Positions 1 through 11,649 of a stretch of DNA of 64,000 bases are shown here, one piece after another. The first letter of the stretch is position 1. Every line of letters begins with the position of its first letter. Below the pieces are notes generated by a model that saw only the letters and a program-made list of their open reading frames with translations, was not told the origin of the DNA and ran no database searches. The translations under genes were made by a program, and so were the position numbers. The DNA is from Halicephalobus mephisto. Lineage: Eukaryota > Nematoda > Chromadorea > Rhabditida > Panagrolaimidae. The stretch lies in the NCBI GenBank assembly GCA_009193035.1, contig SWDT01000066.1, positions 248,001-312,000 of the forward strand, given 5' to 3'.

Positions 1-476
1 CTCGATCCAATAATTAATTTTGTAATGTGTTTTTAGACCGATTGAGCTGTCATGAAGGAAGCTTTAAAAATTTGTAGGGAAATTTTAAATTATTTCCGCA
101 GGTTATTTGACGCAAAGTTATTTATTTCTTGAGAGCTTGATCTTAATTGAAGGGACGGGGTTGTATAAATCCAATCCGGAATTTTGATTTTTCAGATTTA
201 CACTACTTTTATCAATCCCGAGAAATTTCTTTCAAATTGCACGGGGCAAGTCGATGAATTGAACTTTGCGTTCCCGGTGCCTTCAGTCTGTTTTCGCGGA
301 CTGACGCACGCCAGTTACCGTAATCCCCAGCGAGCTCTTGCCACGCTCACACTCACTTTTGCGACTGAGAGAAAAACAGATGAGCTCACAGTGGAGAAAT
401 GTTGAGGCGCGCTTTCTTTTTATAGTTATTTTGTGTTCGTAAAATGAATTGTTTTTGATACTGATTTTAATTGTAG
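1..476. other. 5' flank of the chromodomain gene, no gene supported
   Basis: No convincing exon is visible. A 73-codon open frame at 184-405 has no recognisable motif and no splice logic. The stretch ends with a splice-acceptor-like TTGTAG immediately before the ATG at 477, so part of it may be outron or 5' leader of the next gene. Confidence 0.5.
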
Positions 477-3400
477 ATGTCATCCAAGACAAATGGTTCA
501 GATGAGAGTGAACCGAATTTAGAGGAATATACAGTGGAAATTGAGCCGGTCATTGGGAGGAAGCAAGTGACGATTCCATTACCACGAAAAGAATCGACCT
601 GGGCTAATGTCAATCCAGCTGCTCCTTGCTTGGATATGAAGGAAGAGGCTCCGGTGGAGGACAAGAAGGGATCAGGAAGAGAAAAATCGAATTCGGTCCC
701 TCCAGACGCCTCGACTCCAACTGAATCCACTTCCAGAAGAAGGTCCAGAGGTGGTGATGAGAAAAAGAAACAAGGACGAAGACCTTCACGATCGAGAAAG
801 AACACTAAAGAAGTTGAAGCTGATGTCAATGACGAAGAGTCCGAAAACAGCGAAGATAAGACGTATGATGTGAGTCTTTTTCATATATGGGAGGAGTTTA
901 TATACCGGCTTTCAGTTAGAGAAGATTGTCAACCACAGAGAAGTAGTTAGGAAGAAAAAGAAGGTTACAGAGTATCTTGTTCGTTGGCTTGGTTATGATG
1001 AGTCTGCAGATACCTGGGAACCAGAAGAGAATATTCTTGGGCCATTTGCGAAAGAGCAGTTGAAGCTCTACTGGGAGAGCCGGAAAGAGCAAGACAAAGA
1101 CGAAAAGGAAACTCCAAGTAAAAGTCCAGGAAAGGAAAAGAGAGGCAAAGGATGGAAGAAAAGGAAATCAGTCAGTAAGGAAGAGAAGGAGAAAACTGAA
1201 GCAAAAGCGACGAGGGATACTAGAGACGACGAAGAAAAAGGTTCTGAGTTGTCGAGTTCTGCTGGATCTGTCCTCGACAATGAAGATGAGCCAAATCATA
1301 CGTGGTTTGGCATCAAGGAAGAAGATATCAAGAGTAAAAATGCTAAACGAGAATTCAAGAACTTGTACGTTTCTGACAGAAAATTGTCTTTATCTGAGAA
1401 GGTTTGTTTTGCTTCATGACTGCGCTTGGGTAATTGAATGGCTTTTAGCTCTTGGCTGATTACGGAAACACCGGGAGAGTCACTCGTTCAGTATTAAAAC
1501 CACTGAAGGAAGACGTCGAGCCTCATCCAGAACGTCAATCTAAAACTCCAGAACCCTCCGTCAAACGAAGGAGAGTTACTGAATCCCCAGCAACAGTGAA
1601 CAGATACTCTCCAGAACCTCCAACAGCAAAAAAGGCGAGGAAATCATTGCCAGCTCAGAGGACCACCCCTCCCGAGAAACCCAAGTCCGATGAACCTCCG
1701 GTTGTTGTTAAATCTACACCCCCTCAGGAACCACAGCCCCAGAAAAGGGCGTCAGATGCAGGTGAACCTCCTTCGAAGACAATGCCGAAGATCACTAAAA
1801 AGCTTGCCTTAACCCCGCCTGTATCACAGGTTAGTACAGCAACGTCGAGCTCAAGCAAACCCTCCAAACATGCTCCGAAACTCACTCCTGTTGCGTCTGT
1901 TGGTCCTTCCAAGGTTGTTTCTTTCCAATCAGAGATGCCGCCTCCTCTTCTGGAACCTATTGTTCAGCAACCGATCTTGGATCCAAGAGCTTCAAAAAAA
2001 CCAGAAGTCGTTCAGCACGAAGATAAAGAGTATCTGGAGCCTGCTCCAGATATTATTACTGATGCAGATTTCGACGCTTCAAAAGCACCTAAAATTGAGG
2101 TTGATGACGATGAGATTCCTTCTGTCTTGACCAACGAACATTTCCAAGAAGCCATGAAAGATTACGAGCCTCCACCAGTTGATATTGACGTCGAAATTGA
2201 CGCTTATACTTCCAGACCCCCGGACACCGAGAGAGTTGCCGCCAATTACGACGAGTTTGTTGAAGCCGTGATAGAAGGGAATGCTGCTCTGGTCTATTCT
2301 TCTTTGAAATACGCCTCCGATCACTTTGATCTTAACGATAGAGATGCAGAAGGAAGGACCCTTCTCCATCATCTTGCTCGTCCGAAATGCATGGACAGTC
2401 ATCCAGCTGATTTGATTGCTAAGATGTTAGTTATGAAAGGAGCGGATTTGTGCCTCACTGATAATACTCACGGAAGAACACCACTTCATACAGCGGTGTT
2501 TATGAGAAACCACTGCATGGCTCAGACGTTGATCGACCTCTCTTCCCCGATTAACACCATTGACAAGAAGAAACACACTCCCTTGCTACATGCAATATTC
2601 GCTAAAGATGCTAAAATGGTCAACATGTTGTTGAAAGCGGGAGTTAATATCCAAAACAGTAAGTTACCCTTCATGCAGCAATGTTTATATAAGTCACTTT
2701 CAGTTCATATGGTTTTGCAAAACCCTCAGATTGGTGACGACATCAAGAAACTTATCAAAGAACACAAGAAGAGAATCATCGATTGCATGGATTCCTCCAG
2801 ACGATTCATCTTTCCTCAATGTATCAACGGCCGAGGAACGATTGATTCCTCCCTGTTTACTGCTCCTATTGCTGAGTCGGAGATTGTAGAATACTCCTTT
2901 GAAATAACGCCCGAAGAAGCTCTTCCGAAATCGCATAATTATTTATCTTTCGAATGTGCATTGTTACAGATTGACCAAGTTAATGGAACGGTAACTGGTC
3001 GAATGTGGCAGCAGTCTCCGATTAGGAAATTAACAATCAATGGATCCGAACCGATCAACTTGCACAAGACGACGAATTTTATCAGTTTCCCCCAGCTGAA
3101 AAGCGGGACTAACATCGTCAGAATCGAGTTGATGAACACAACATATCAGGGAACAGGATACTGTCTGGCTTCGAGGTTATGTCATATTATAATGAATGGG
3201 TTCCTGAAGGCGAAGAGGCTGGAGCCAACGTCGAGGAACTTGATGCCTCTAGGAATGTCAGGGATGCAAGTACCTTCAGCGATCAGACAGTTGTCGAATG
3301 CCGTCAGACCGAGGCTCTACAGACAACCCCTGTTGCCGCTATCCCGACAGAACACACCAGCCAAGAGAATCATTGGGAAAAGACTGGCCACAATGGATAA

Positions 3401-3728
3401 TGTAGATCCTAGACAGCTTAATTACCTACGAATGACCACCAGCAGTACTGTAAATACTTCCTCTGCTTCAGACTCGAGGTCCTCGACCACAACCAACAGT
3501 AGCCCAACGACATCTTCGCCGACAACCACGTCTAGCCCGATCCCAGGATTTGTCCCTCTCCCGAAATCTAGCCTGACCCAATATTCCATCAACAAAAGTA
3601 GCCTTGCTTCCAGATCTCTGGTTACACCGTTGACGTCGGCAAACAACCGATTGGCTGTGAAACAAAGTCAACCGACTCTGAGTACCCCTCCAGTCTTGTT
3701 GCCCCAACTTCCCTCCAATGAAAGTTAA
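477..3728 (+). CDS. Chromodomain plus ankyrin-repeat protein, MPP8-like
   Basis: Exons 477-869, 916-1401, 1449-2658 and 2704-3728 join in phase to give about 1,037 residues. A charged N-terminal arm is followed by a chromodomain at about residues 130-185 (TYD-LEKIV, YLVRWLGY, DTWEPEENI), with the aromatic-cage Tyr, Trp and Tyr all present. A long Lys/Pro/Ser-rich linker leads to about three ankyrin repeats (residues ~555-690; GRTLLHHLA, GRTPLHTAV, HTPLLHAI), then a globular region and a Ser/Thr/Pro-rich tail. Chromodomain followed by ankyrin repeats is the layout of vertebrate MPHOSPH8, an H3K9me3 reader of the HUSH silencing complex; a role in heterochromatin is inferred from that layout only. 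The intron at 2659-2703 is 45 nt, stop-free and in frame, so retention would insert 15 residues. The ATG lies right behind an acceptor (TTGTAG). Confidence 0.8.
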
Positions 3729-4179
3729 TTTGTCACTTGATTATCCCGATTTTTGTCGTTTTGTAAGTTCTGGAGTTTACTAAATGTATTATTTATAAAA
3801 CAGTATTGAAAAACAGTGAAGGGCAATTGGAGGGAATTACCCAGGAAATTGAACTGGTTCTTGGATCTGCAACAGGAGAATCCACGGTAGAAGATGCGGG
3901 AGGATGAGAGGAATTTGTTGGCAAAAAAGATTTGACTATGGAGTATCAAGAAAGTTGAAAAAGTGCTGTTTCTCGCACTTGTTCATTCACTGAGTAATTT
4001 GTTGACAGTAACCCAACCCAATAGCGCGTCCCCGACCTTTCGTGCCGGGAAACGGGCTTGTCCTAATATCGACCGGCTAGTGCGCGCTCGTTCTTAGCTT
4101 TCTCCGTCTCCCCCATACTTTGGAGAATTACCCCGTTCGTTTGCCGTTTTCTTGATCGATTTTTGCCTTAATTATTTTT
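3729..4179. other. Intergenic region
   Basis: About 450 bp between two same-strand genes. No exon is supported. The section 4015-4140 is GC-richer than its surroundings and probably contains the promoter of the hnRNP gene. Confidence 0.5.
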
Positions 4180-6602
4180 ATGTCGTCTACACCTGCGGAT
4201 AATCAGTTTTTGGGTGCGTTTCGGACTTTTTGATATATGAGTTTTCAGAATCTGGTCCAATGGCGGATGTAGAGATGGAGTCCACTGCTAATGCCGCAGA
4301 AACTGAAACAAAGGGCGACACAATCGAAGCCAAGACAGTAACAGGAAGTGTTGTCCAGCAGAACGGGACCAACGGTAACGGACAACCCAAAGAAGATGAA
4401 GGAATGGATCAAAGCAACTCATATAACGAAGATGGCCAGCCATCAGCTCAAACCAATGTAGGATTTAGTTATGGTGCGTTCCATATATCGTTCACCTTTT
4501 AGGCCGATGCCAACACTCGCAAACAGGAGCTCGTGAACAATTTCTGCGAAAAGAAGCTTTCCCAGAAGGTCGCCACTCGACTCGCTGACGTGATCGTTGA
4601 CTTGGACCTTTCTCCAGAAGACTTCGACGAGAGAGCCGTCGACTTGCTAAGCACCTTCAGTCAGGAGCAATCCATGTTTATTATCAAAGAAATTGAAGAA
4701 TCTCAGTTGTTTGGCGTTCAAAACCGTGCTCAGTACTTAATGGCTATAATGCGCAACTTCAAGGAACGCCTCCGAACCATGGGCTCTAACTCAACTTCAG
4801 TGCCGTTGATTCCTGGCCCTAAAGTCGAAAACATCAGGGACATCATTAACCGAACCAACTACTTGATGGAAGTCACCGTTGGCCAGAGAAAGTACCACTG
4901 CCCTCCAGAGTCCGTCAATGAAACTACTGGTGGAGACCATGAGGTTTTTTTCCTAGTCTTGCCGTCCTTACGTTCCGTTTTAGCTTTACATTGGCCAAAT
5001 CCCCCGCGACGTGTATGAAGATCAGCTGATTCCGATCTTCGAGGACGTTGGTCAAATCTACGACTTGCGACTTATGATGGATTCCGTTAACGGAAAGACC
5101 CGTGGTTACGCTTTCTTGATCTATGTCAACCGAGCACATGCACTGGAAGCTGCTAAAAAGGTTTGTAGGGTTTCCTGAAGTTTTTTTTGTGTTCGATTAC
5201 TACTTGCTTATAATTTTTATATGATGGAGTTTCTTTTTGATCTTTTGCATCATACACTACTTCAAGAGGCGAAGATTGCCCACTTTTAGCTCGATCACTT
5301 GATGTTTTGGATGATTACTTTTGATTTCAATTTTTTAGTTCAACGGGTACGAAATTCAACCCGGAAAAATGCTCAAAGTGAACGTTTCGGTTGCGAACAC
5401 TCGCCTCTTTATCGGAAACATTCCAAAATCCAAATCGAAGGACGAAATCCTTGAAGAGTTGAAAAAACATGCAGGTAAATCGGACGGTCGTCATTTTACG
5501 CGTTTGCAATTTCGTGCTTGACGATGCCTTCTCTCCGTTACTGAGCATAACTGAGTTCATTTTCAGAGGGTGTTGTTGATGTTATCGTTTACACAAATCC
5601 AGATGCAGCTGATAACAAGAAGAATCGCGGATTTTGTTTTGTTGACTTCACTGACCACAAGTCCGCATCTGATGCCAAACGGAGAATAACAGTCGGAAAA
5701 GCCCGTCCATGGAACAGCGATTTGGTCGTTGATTGGGCTGAGCAACAAGAAGAACCAGATGAGGAGACGATGGCTCAGGTCAAAGTCGTTTACGTTAAGA
5801 ACTTGAAGGAGACAGTTACGGAGGAGAAGCTAACCGAGCTCTTTAAAGAGTATGGTGAGATTGAGCGCGCCAAGAAGATCCGAGATTATGCCTTCATCCA
5901 CTTCAAAGACCGTGACAGCGCTGTCAATGTAAGTAACTTGCTCGTTAACTTGGTTTGACCGAAACTTGCAGGCTCTGGAAGCGATGAGAGGCAAGGAAAT
6001 TGATGGCGTCGAAATCGAGATCTCTTTGGCGAAACCACAAACGGAGAGCAAACAGCGCCGTACAAAGCCTGCGCAAACCCAGAAGAGACAGAGTTTCCCG
6101 GCCCGTGGTGGCGCTCGAGGACCTCCTGCTCCGCCATACAACGACTATTACACTGGGCCCCCTCAGAAAGCTGGTCGCGGAGGCGGTTATGGACCTCAGA
6201 AATACCCGGCCTACCCAGCTGGCTATGGCCCTCCTTATGACCCTTATGGAAGTGGTTACTCGACTTATCCCCCTAATCCTTACGGAGGATATGACCCTTA
6301 TGGACCTTACGGTCAAGATCCTTATTACACAGGACCCTACACGGGGCCTGCTCGCGGCGGATTTAGTGGTGGAAACGTAAGTGTGTTCTTTAAAGATACT
6401 GGCCAACGATGGGTTTTAGTTTAACCGTGGTGGAGCTAGTGGAAACCGCGGAGGAGGTAGAGGCAATTTTGGCAATAAGCAAAGAGGTGGACGCGGCGGC
6501 AATCGTGGCGCTAAGAGACCGGGAGATCAAGGTGGTGGACCAGCTTCTAAGCGTGGAGGACATCACGACTTCTCAGCCGACATTCAACCCAATACCTTTT
6601 AA
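4180..6602 (+). CDS. SYNCRIP: hnRNP Q/R (SYNCRIP) family RNA-binding protein
   Basis: Eight exons (4180-4213, 4249-4457, 4503-4943, 4984-5160, 5339-5474, 5567-5928, 5972-6376, 6420-6602) join in phase to 648 residues, close to human SYNCRIP. After an acidic N-terminal domain (NURR-like, exon 3) come three RRMs: the first has LYIGQIPR and RGYAFLIY, the second RLFIGNIPK and RGFCFVDF, the third VVYVKNLK and YAFIHF. The C-terminus is a Gly/Tyr/Pro-rich stretch followed by RGG repeats, typical of this family and likely disordered. Family members bind mRNA and control splicing, transport and translation. The first intron is only 35 nt (4214-4248). It is followed 240 bp later by the REV7-like gene on the same strand, a likely operon partner. 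Confidence 0.95.
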
Positions 6603-6829
6603 TCATGAAGTCGATTATTTCTGAATAATGAACATTTCTTTTATGTAATTGTTTTTGATATTTGTCTTCCTATTATTTATTGTTCTTATCTACCTGATCT
6701 TTGGCCATGTCGGAGATTACATGGTTTGTCTGTGAAGCTTTTGCATCTTCTTTGAATTTCTTGTTAAAGCAAGTTTTTGACATGTGTTTGGAACACAGTT
6801 TACTTGGATTTGTTTGGGATATTTAAACT

Positions 6830-6841
6830 TTTGAAACAGTG
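6830..6841 (+). promoter_or_regulatory. Candidate trans-splice acceptor of the REV7-like gene
   Basis: TTTGAAACAG ends two bases before the ATG at 6842, with no upstream coding exon in the 240 bp since the hnRNP stop codon. In nematodes this arrangement marks spliced-leader addition to a downstream operon gene. Confidence 0.45.
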
Positions 6842-7777
6842 ATGCCGAAGCAAAAGGTGTACGAGATCTGGTTGGGAGCTCCTCAGAGGGATGATCAGGA
6901 CAAGGTGGCGGACTTGGGGTCTAGGTTCCTCACTGCCTTTGCCCATTCTGTCTACTGCAAGTACGCCAAGCACAACTTCCCTCCCACGTCGATCGAGAAG
7001 GGCCGCTTCGGTCAGGTGAACTACCACAGAATCAATGACCCGTTCGTAGCTAACTACATTGACAAAGCAACTAACTCGACTAGGAGATGGATCAAGTACT
7101 CCAGACTGGTCAGAGCAGACATCAAGTTCCTCAACAAGAAAGGAGAATTGGCGTTGAAATACAGCGTGTGTGTTTATAAAACAGATACAGGTCCCATTTT
7201 GAGAAAGACGTGAGTTTTGTGAGTTCTCGCCAATATGTGGAGATTTTATTTTAGGCATCAAATTACCCGATTATTAGATGAAACGGAAATGGATCTCTCT
7301 AAAATTCTGAAGGATTTGGAGTACTCGGAGCCTTGGGAGGTTAATTCGGAAGAACTCCATGAGTTCAAATTGGCCTTCAAGTTCACTGAGCCGTTGACGA
7401 TCAAGTCTAGACCAGGAGTAAGTTCCGTTATGTGTTTTCCAGCCAGTAGTTTCCTCAACACAAATCGGGGAGTTGAGTCGAATTTGGTTTTTCGCTGGAT
7501 TTCCCATGAAATAACCCTTTTTCTCCGATTCCCGGCAAATCTGGTAATTCCCTTATTCAAAACATGAGATCATCCTTTAATTTAACCGACTTTAAAATCT
7601 ATTTTCATCTCATGATTTTACCGTTGGGAATTTTAGGAACATCGTTGGAGAGAAGCCGCACGAGACAAAGTCACGACGAACAACATTCTCATAGACTCCG
7701 TCGCTCACATCCCTCCCCGACTATCCAAAGTCTTCAACATCGACATTTCCACTGAAAGGTTCCTCCATAAAGAATAA
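6842..7777 (+). CDS. MAD2L2: HORMA-domain protein, REV7/MAD2L2-like
   Basis: Exons 6842-7209, 7255-7417 and 7637-7777 join in phase to 223 residues; human REV7 has 211. The region from VADLGSRFLTAFAHSVYCKY through GELALKYSVCVYK follows the pattern of the REV7 HORMA core (helix A with ADVLCEFLEVAVH, later helix C, then the beta-strand that ends in VEKFVFEI). An acidic helix (LLDETEMDLSKILKDL) comes next, then strands EFKLAFKF and a C-terminal segment corresponding to the seat-belt region. REV7 acts as an adaptor in DNA polymerase zeta and shieldin. Similarity is judged by eye at low identity; ATG101, another HORMA protein, is the main alternative. Position behind the hnRNP gene suggests co-transcription. 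Confidence 0.6.
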
Positions 7778-8513
7778 TTTTTATACTTCATTCCGTCATT
7801 CTTACAATAACTGATACAAAACAGATAAAAATCAACTAATAAGAGAAACTTACAGAGGCGGAATGAGATAACTTCCGGTAGATATAAGGGCCATGTGAAT
7901 ATTAAACTAACGAAATGATAAACAAAAACAGGGGATCCGGAAGACTAGTTCGGAGCTGGTGACGAGCTCAAATCAAAATGAATACAGTCAGTTGGAACTT
8001 GACAAACATTCAATCTTCAGAGTGACATTTTCGAGAGCGAGAAGATGGAGACCTCGCCAGAAACACAAGACAAGAAGTCAATTAAAAAAATGAGATTCAA
8101 AGAAAACCCGAAGAATGACACGATTCTGAAGAATGTACAAAATAAAAGAACACGGTGATATTCTCATGAAGCTAAGCTTCTCACAATCGCCTAAGGAATA
8201 TACACAGAGGTAGGATAGACTTACAAAAAACTATGACTACCACTCGTTGAAACCAATTGATCATAAGTGGAGTCTTTGGCCTAAGAACCTCAAAATAAAA
8301 TAAAAATTATAGACGACCGGAGGAATCAGCGCGTACTGCATATTGCGCAAAATGCTAAGTACAATTTGTACAAGTTCTGCCCAGAGTAAAGGATAAGGGC
8401 TCGTTTTCAAAATAAAAAAGAGAGCAGCAGCGTAACGCTCTAGAAAATGAATAACGGTAACTAAAACTGTAAAAAATTCCCGGAATGCAAGTCCCGCTTG
8501 ATCAGAAATTGGA
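7778..8513. other. Convergent intergenic region / 3' UTRs
   Basis: AT-rich, no supported exon on either strand. It lies between the 3' ends of the REV7-like gene and of the minus-strand PNRC-like gene, so it probably contains both 3' UTRs. Confidence 0.5.
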
Positions 8514-9261
8514 TTAGGAAGAGCACACCGTAGAGATGAGTTGAAGGGGGTCCATGCGGAGGCGCCCATCGAAACCGTTGTCCTGAGCAGCTTGAATAAT
8601 TGAAGCAGTGGTAGGGGATGGCGGCTCACAGAGGGCATTCGTAATCCAAGTAGGTGGTGACGGCAAACTTTCATGCTCAGGAATCGTGAGATACTTGGAG
8701 GCGGCGAAAGGAGTGTGTCCATAAGGTGAGTTTGGACCCTTGCGCGGAGTAGAACGGCGAGAATTATCAGGAGATGCTGTCTTTGGACTAATGGTTACTT
8801 GCTTCGGGCTACGGCCAGGATTAACCGGAGATTGCTGTGGAATCATTGTTTGGTGGAAGTTGTGGAATTCTGGCTGACTCGAAGCTTGACGACGGAACTG
8901 TGGCTTCTTGTTCTGTGGAGTCTGTGGAACAGAATTCCTTCCAGATGGAGTTTTCGGTGTCTGTGGTTTTTTCGGAGACACCTGTTTGTTGGAAAACATC
9001 TTTGGTTGAATAGGGTTCAACATTGATTGTTTCGACTGCTTATTCATTTCGGTAATTTTCAACTAAATTACAAAATAAAGACACGTCATCGAAACGAAAT
9101 CGACTTACCTTTGTAAAAATCTCCTTATTCAAAGCCTTCGTGGTGGATCGAAGGAATGGCCGTCTTGTTGTACTTCTTACTGATGATGGTAGATTCGGCA
9201 CAAGGCCTACTGATGGTAAAGTCGCGTAAAGCGAATATTCGCGAAAAAGCTGCAAATTCAT
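8514..9261 (-). CDS. Proline-rich protein with PNRC/EDC1-like motif
   Basis: Two exons (9261-9109 and 9062-8514) join in phase to 233 residues. Most of the protein is low-complexity and rich in Pro, Ser, Gln, Asn and Lys (repeated TP and SP dipeptides). Near the C-terminus, FAASKYLTIPEHESLPSPPTW resembles the short motif of PNRC and yeast Edc1-type proteins (A-G/S-x-F/Y...LPxPPxxW), which docks on the EVH1 domain of the decapping activator DCP1. If correct, the protein would link mRNA decapping to other factors. The start is uncertain: the chosen ATG is followed within 10 bases by an acceptor-like TTTGCAG, so the true first exon could lie upstream. Confidence 0.45.
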
Positions 9262-9701
9262 AACATAAATAAATTTAGCATGAGACCTTAAGATATTTCA
9301 ACAGATTTGGCGCGAGATCAAGTGACAGTCATCCGTTTTTTGGCAGTATTTCGAAAAAATCAATGTGAATTTCGAGCAACGTTTCACATTGGGAAAGGCA
9401 GCATGTGACTGAAAACGAAAGAAAGAGCTGCTCTGTGGAAAGACAGATGGACGCACGCGAGGGGCTGGGAAGAAGCAAAGGGCCCCGTTTGTTTGTGCAA
9501 GGGTAGAAATCGATTACACTGAGGCGGGGCCTCGGAACGAAGTTGTTTGTCCCTTTGCCAACCGCTCTGGCCAGGAATCGATGTCGTCATACTTCGGTAT
9601 ACTGTAGACAAAAAAGAAAGATAGCTAGCCAGTTGTATAACCAGTCGTTTCCAGTGTTGTAAGAGATAAATGTTTATCAAAATCAACAATAAAGGGATGA
9701 A
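9262..9701. other. Intergenic region
   Basis: Same-strand spacer between the Lys-rich gene and the PNRC-like gene. Open frames here lack motifs and splice support. It probably holds the 3' UTR of the upstream gene and the promoter or outron of the downstream one. Confidence 0.5.
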
Positions 9702-10481
9702 TTATTTCTTCCCCACTCCGAAGGCCTTGTTCCGTTCTGTCGCATCCTCGATAACCTGGGGTTTTCGGCGAATACTGGAGATTTCAAATGCTTGCTCAAC
9801 GTGTCCATTCTGGGTCGGGTTTAAGAAATCCTCATCTGGCGGAGGTGGGGCAACAATGTTCACATCGTCGTCGTACGTGATTGTCACAAGACCCCGAATG
9901 GTCGTATCTATAACAGATTAATCGTAGTTTGGAGTTAACCTAACAAACAATGACTCACAAGGCTTGACTTTTCTTTTTCCTGTCGATGATTCTCTCACAT
10001 CATCCCGTCGCAAGGCATAGGTTTGTCTCTTCAAGGGATCAAAATGAGTACTGTAGCCCTGACCACTTGGAGCGTGATATGAGTTCTTCTTGAACGTCGG
10101 TTTCTTTGGCAATTTCAAATTTCCTGGCACTTCCGTGATCATCATCTGCAATATATCACAATTGAAAGTCCAAGGAAGTCAAAGACCTACCTTCTTCGGT
10201 TTTCGTAAAAGCCAGTACACTATTTTATCTTCTCCATCTGCATGCGGTGCTTCAGGTTGGACTTCTGCCGAACTATCATCTAGCTGAATTTCGTCGCTGA
10301 CCACACCTTTCTTCTTCTTCTTCCTTGGAGGAGAGTGAATCTCTTGAATACTCGTATCTGTGTGTCCATTCGGAATCTCGTCTTCTGTCGCGGTCTCACC
10401 TGCACTTTTCTTCTTCCCTTTCCGTTTTACTGTCGATGGATCAGCGGTGTCACTGTCTATTTCATATTTCCGCTTCCCCAT
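9702..10481 (-). CDS. Lys-rich nuclear-type protein of unknown function
   Basis: Exons 10481-10191, 10145-9959 and 9907-9702 join in phase to 227 residues. The N-terminal third has basic clusters (KRKGKKK, RKKKKK) that look like nuclear or nucleolar localisation signals. The middle reads DKIVYWLLRKPKK then ITEVPGNLKLPKKP, faintly recalling the start of the RNA polymerase I subunit RPA34/PAF49 core (W-L-I-x-x-P...), but this is too weak to assign. The C-terminus is acidic then basic. The start ATG lies 15 bases behind an acceptor (CTTTTAG), and the gene follows the pyroglutamyl peptidase gene on the same strand after 244 bp, so it may be a downstream operon gene. Confidence 0.6.
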
Positions 10482-10725
10482 GACCAAAACCAAGTCCTAA
10501 AAGTCAAACAGTAAATTTAAAAGCCGTATATGATTATAAAAGCCGCTATAAACCACGATTTTATATGCCAAAAACACGCATACTAAGGCCACGGTAACAA
10601 TTATGATATGGCAAAAGCACTGTAATACATATTTAAAATAAGAAAGTCCAAATATCTATGAAAGAAGTTGAACTAGAAACACTCAAAGTTGGACGAAGTT
10701 TTCGTGCTGGAACCTCTCTCGCAGT

Positions 10726-11498
10726 TCACGGAAACTGATGGAGGACTTCCTTGATCACTTCAATCAGAATCTTCTCCAGCAATTCCGGAGTGGCAATTTC
10801 ATCAAATTCCGGAACATGAACGAAAAGACTTTTGCCTTGATTCTCTTTCAGCGTGCAATAGAAGACGTAACCACAGAGGTATCTGAAAAAACCGGCGATT
10901 TCATTACTGATGTGCATATCACTCACGTTCCCGGATCTGTAGATGTCTGAAGTTGTAATTCTGTAGGTTCGATGAGGGATTTAATAGATTCTACAGCTTT
11001 TTCACAATCGAAATTTGTTTTAAGAACCTCGGGAGCTCCGCAAGTCGGAGCGTTACATGGACGCTTCGTTGATGGACAGGTTCCTGGAGTGATTCCATAT
11101 ATGAATCTTCAGCGAAAAGTAAGTAAACCTCACCATTGATGTCTTCGCGACAATACCCTTCACTCTGGGACTGCCATTCAAGTTTCACTATTCTTGGAAA
11201 CGGATGAACTCCGACATGGATGTAGAACTGAAAGGATCTCCATTAAATTTAGTTTCCCATATATAAAAACTATTCTCACATGAGCATTTTCAGTTTTGAC
11301 GTTTTCCTTGACATAGGAATCAACCCGGTTGTAAGCTACATCGAGGAGGGTTGTCACGAGCTCGTATTTATCCGAGAACTCTTGAGGTAACCCGAGTTGG
11401 GAGATCTTTGAGACGAGAATGGAACTCGGGTTTTCTTTATAGTGACCGAAGGGCCCGAATCCAGTAAGGATAAGCTTCTTTTTCCCTGATGAGGCCAT
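10726..11498 (-). CDS. PGPEP1: Pyroglutamyl-peptidase I
   Basis: Four exons (11498-11280, 11227-11134, 11083-10927, 10882-10726) join in phase to 208 residues; human PGPEP1 has 209. It begins with the family's ILTGFGPFG motif. The cysteine-protease triad is visible: Glu90 in VKLEWQSQSEGY, Cys160 in DPGTYLCGYVFY and His179 in SLFVHVP. The enzyme removes N-terminal pyroglutamate from peptides in the cytosol. The residues around the Cys differ slightly from the usual AGRYLC, with Pro-Gly-Thr in place of Ala-Gly-Arg. Both of the first two introns carry the CATATATG-type motif described under findings. Confidence 0.92.
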
Positions 11499-11649
11499 GA
11501 AATAAAGAAAGTTCTCAACGAAATGAAGGTCAGTTCATCGAGGAGGCGATGGGAAAGCTCCTAACACGAACTTAATGGAACATTGAAATTTATCCGGGAT
11601 CTCCATTAATGGATTGACATTTATTTTTTATTTTTGTACTTCATATTTG

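Noticed and set aside
184..405. 73-codon open frame upstream of the chromodomain gene
   Set aside because: No motif, no splice sites, composition like the flanks; probably chance.
6842..7777. ATG101 (EPG-9) as identity of the HORMA-like protein
   Set aside because: PWEV and a few C-terminal positions fit, but the N-terminal helix and strand order agree better with REV7.
9384..9689. 101-codon minus-strand frame between the Lys-rich and PNRC-like genes
   Set aside because: No motif and inconsistent with neighbouring gene structure.
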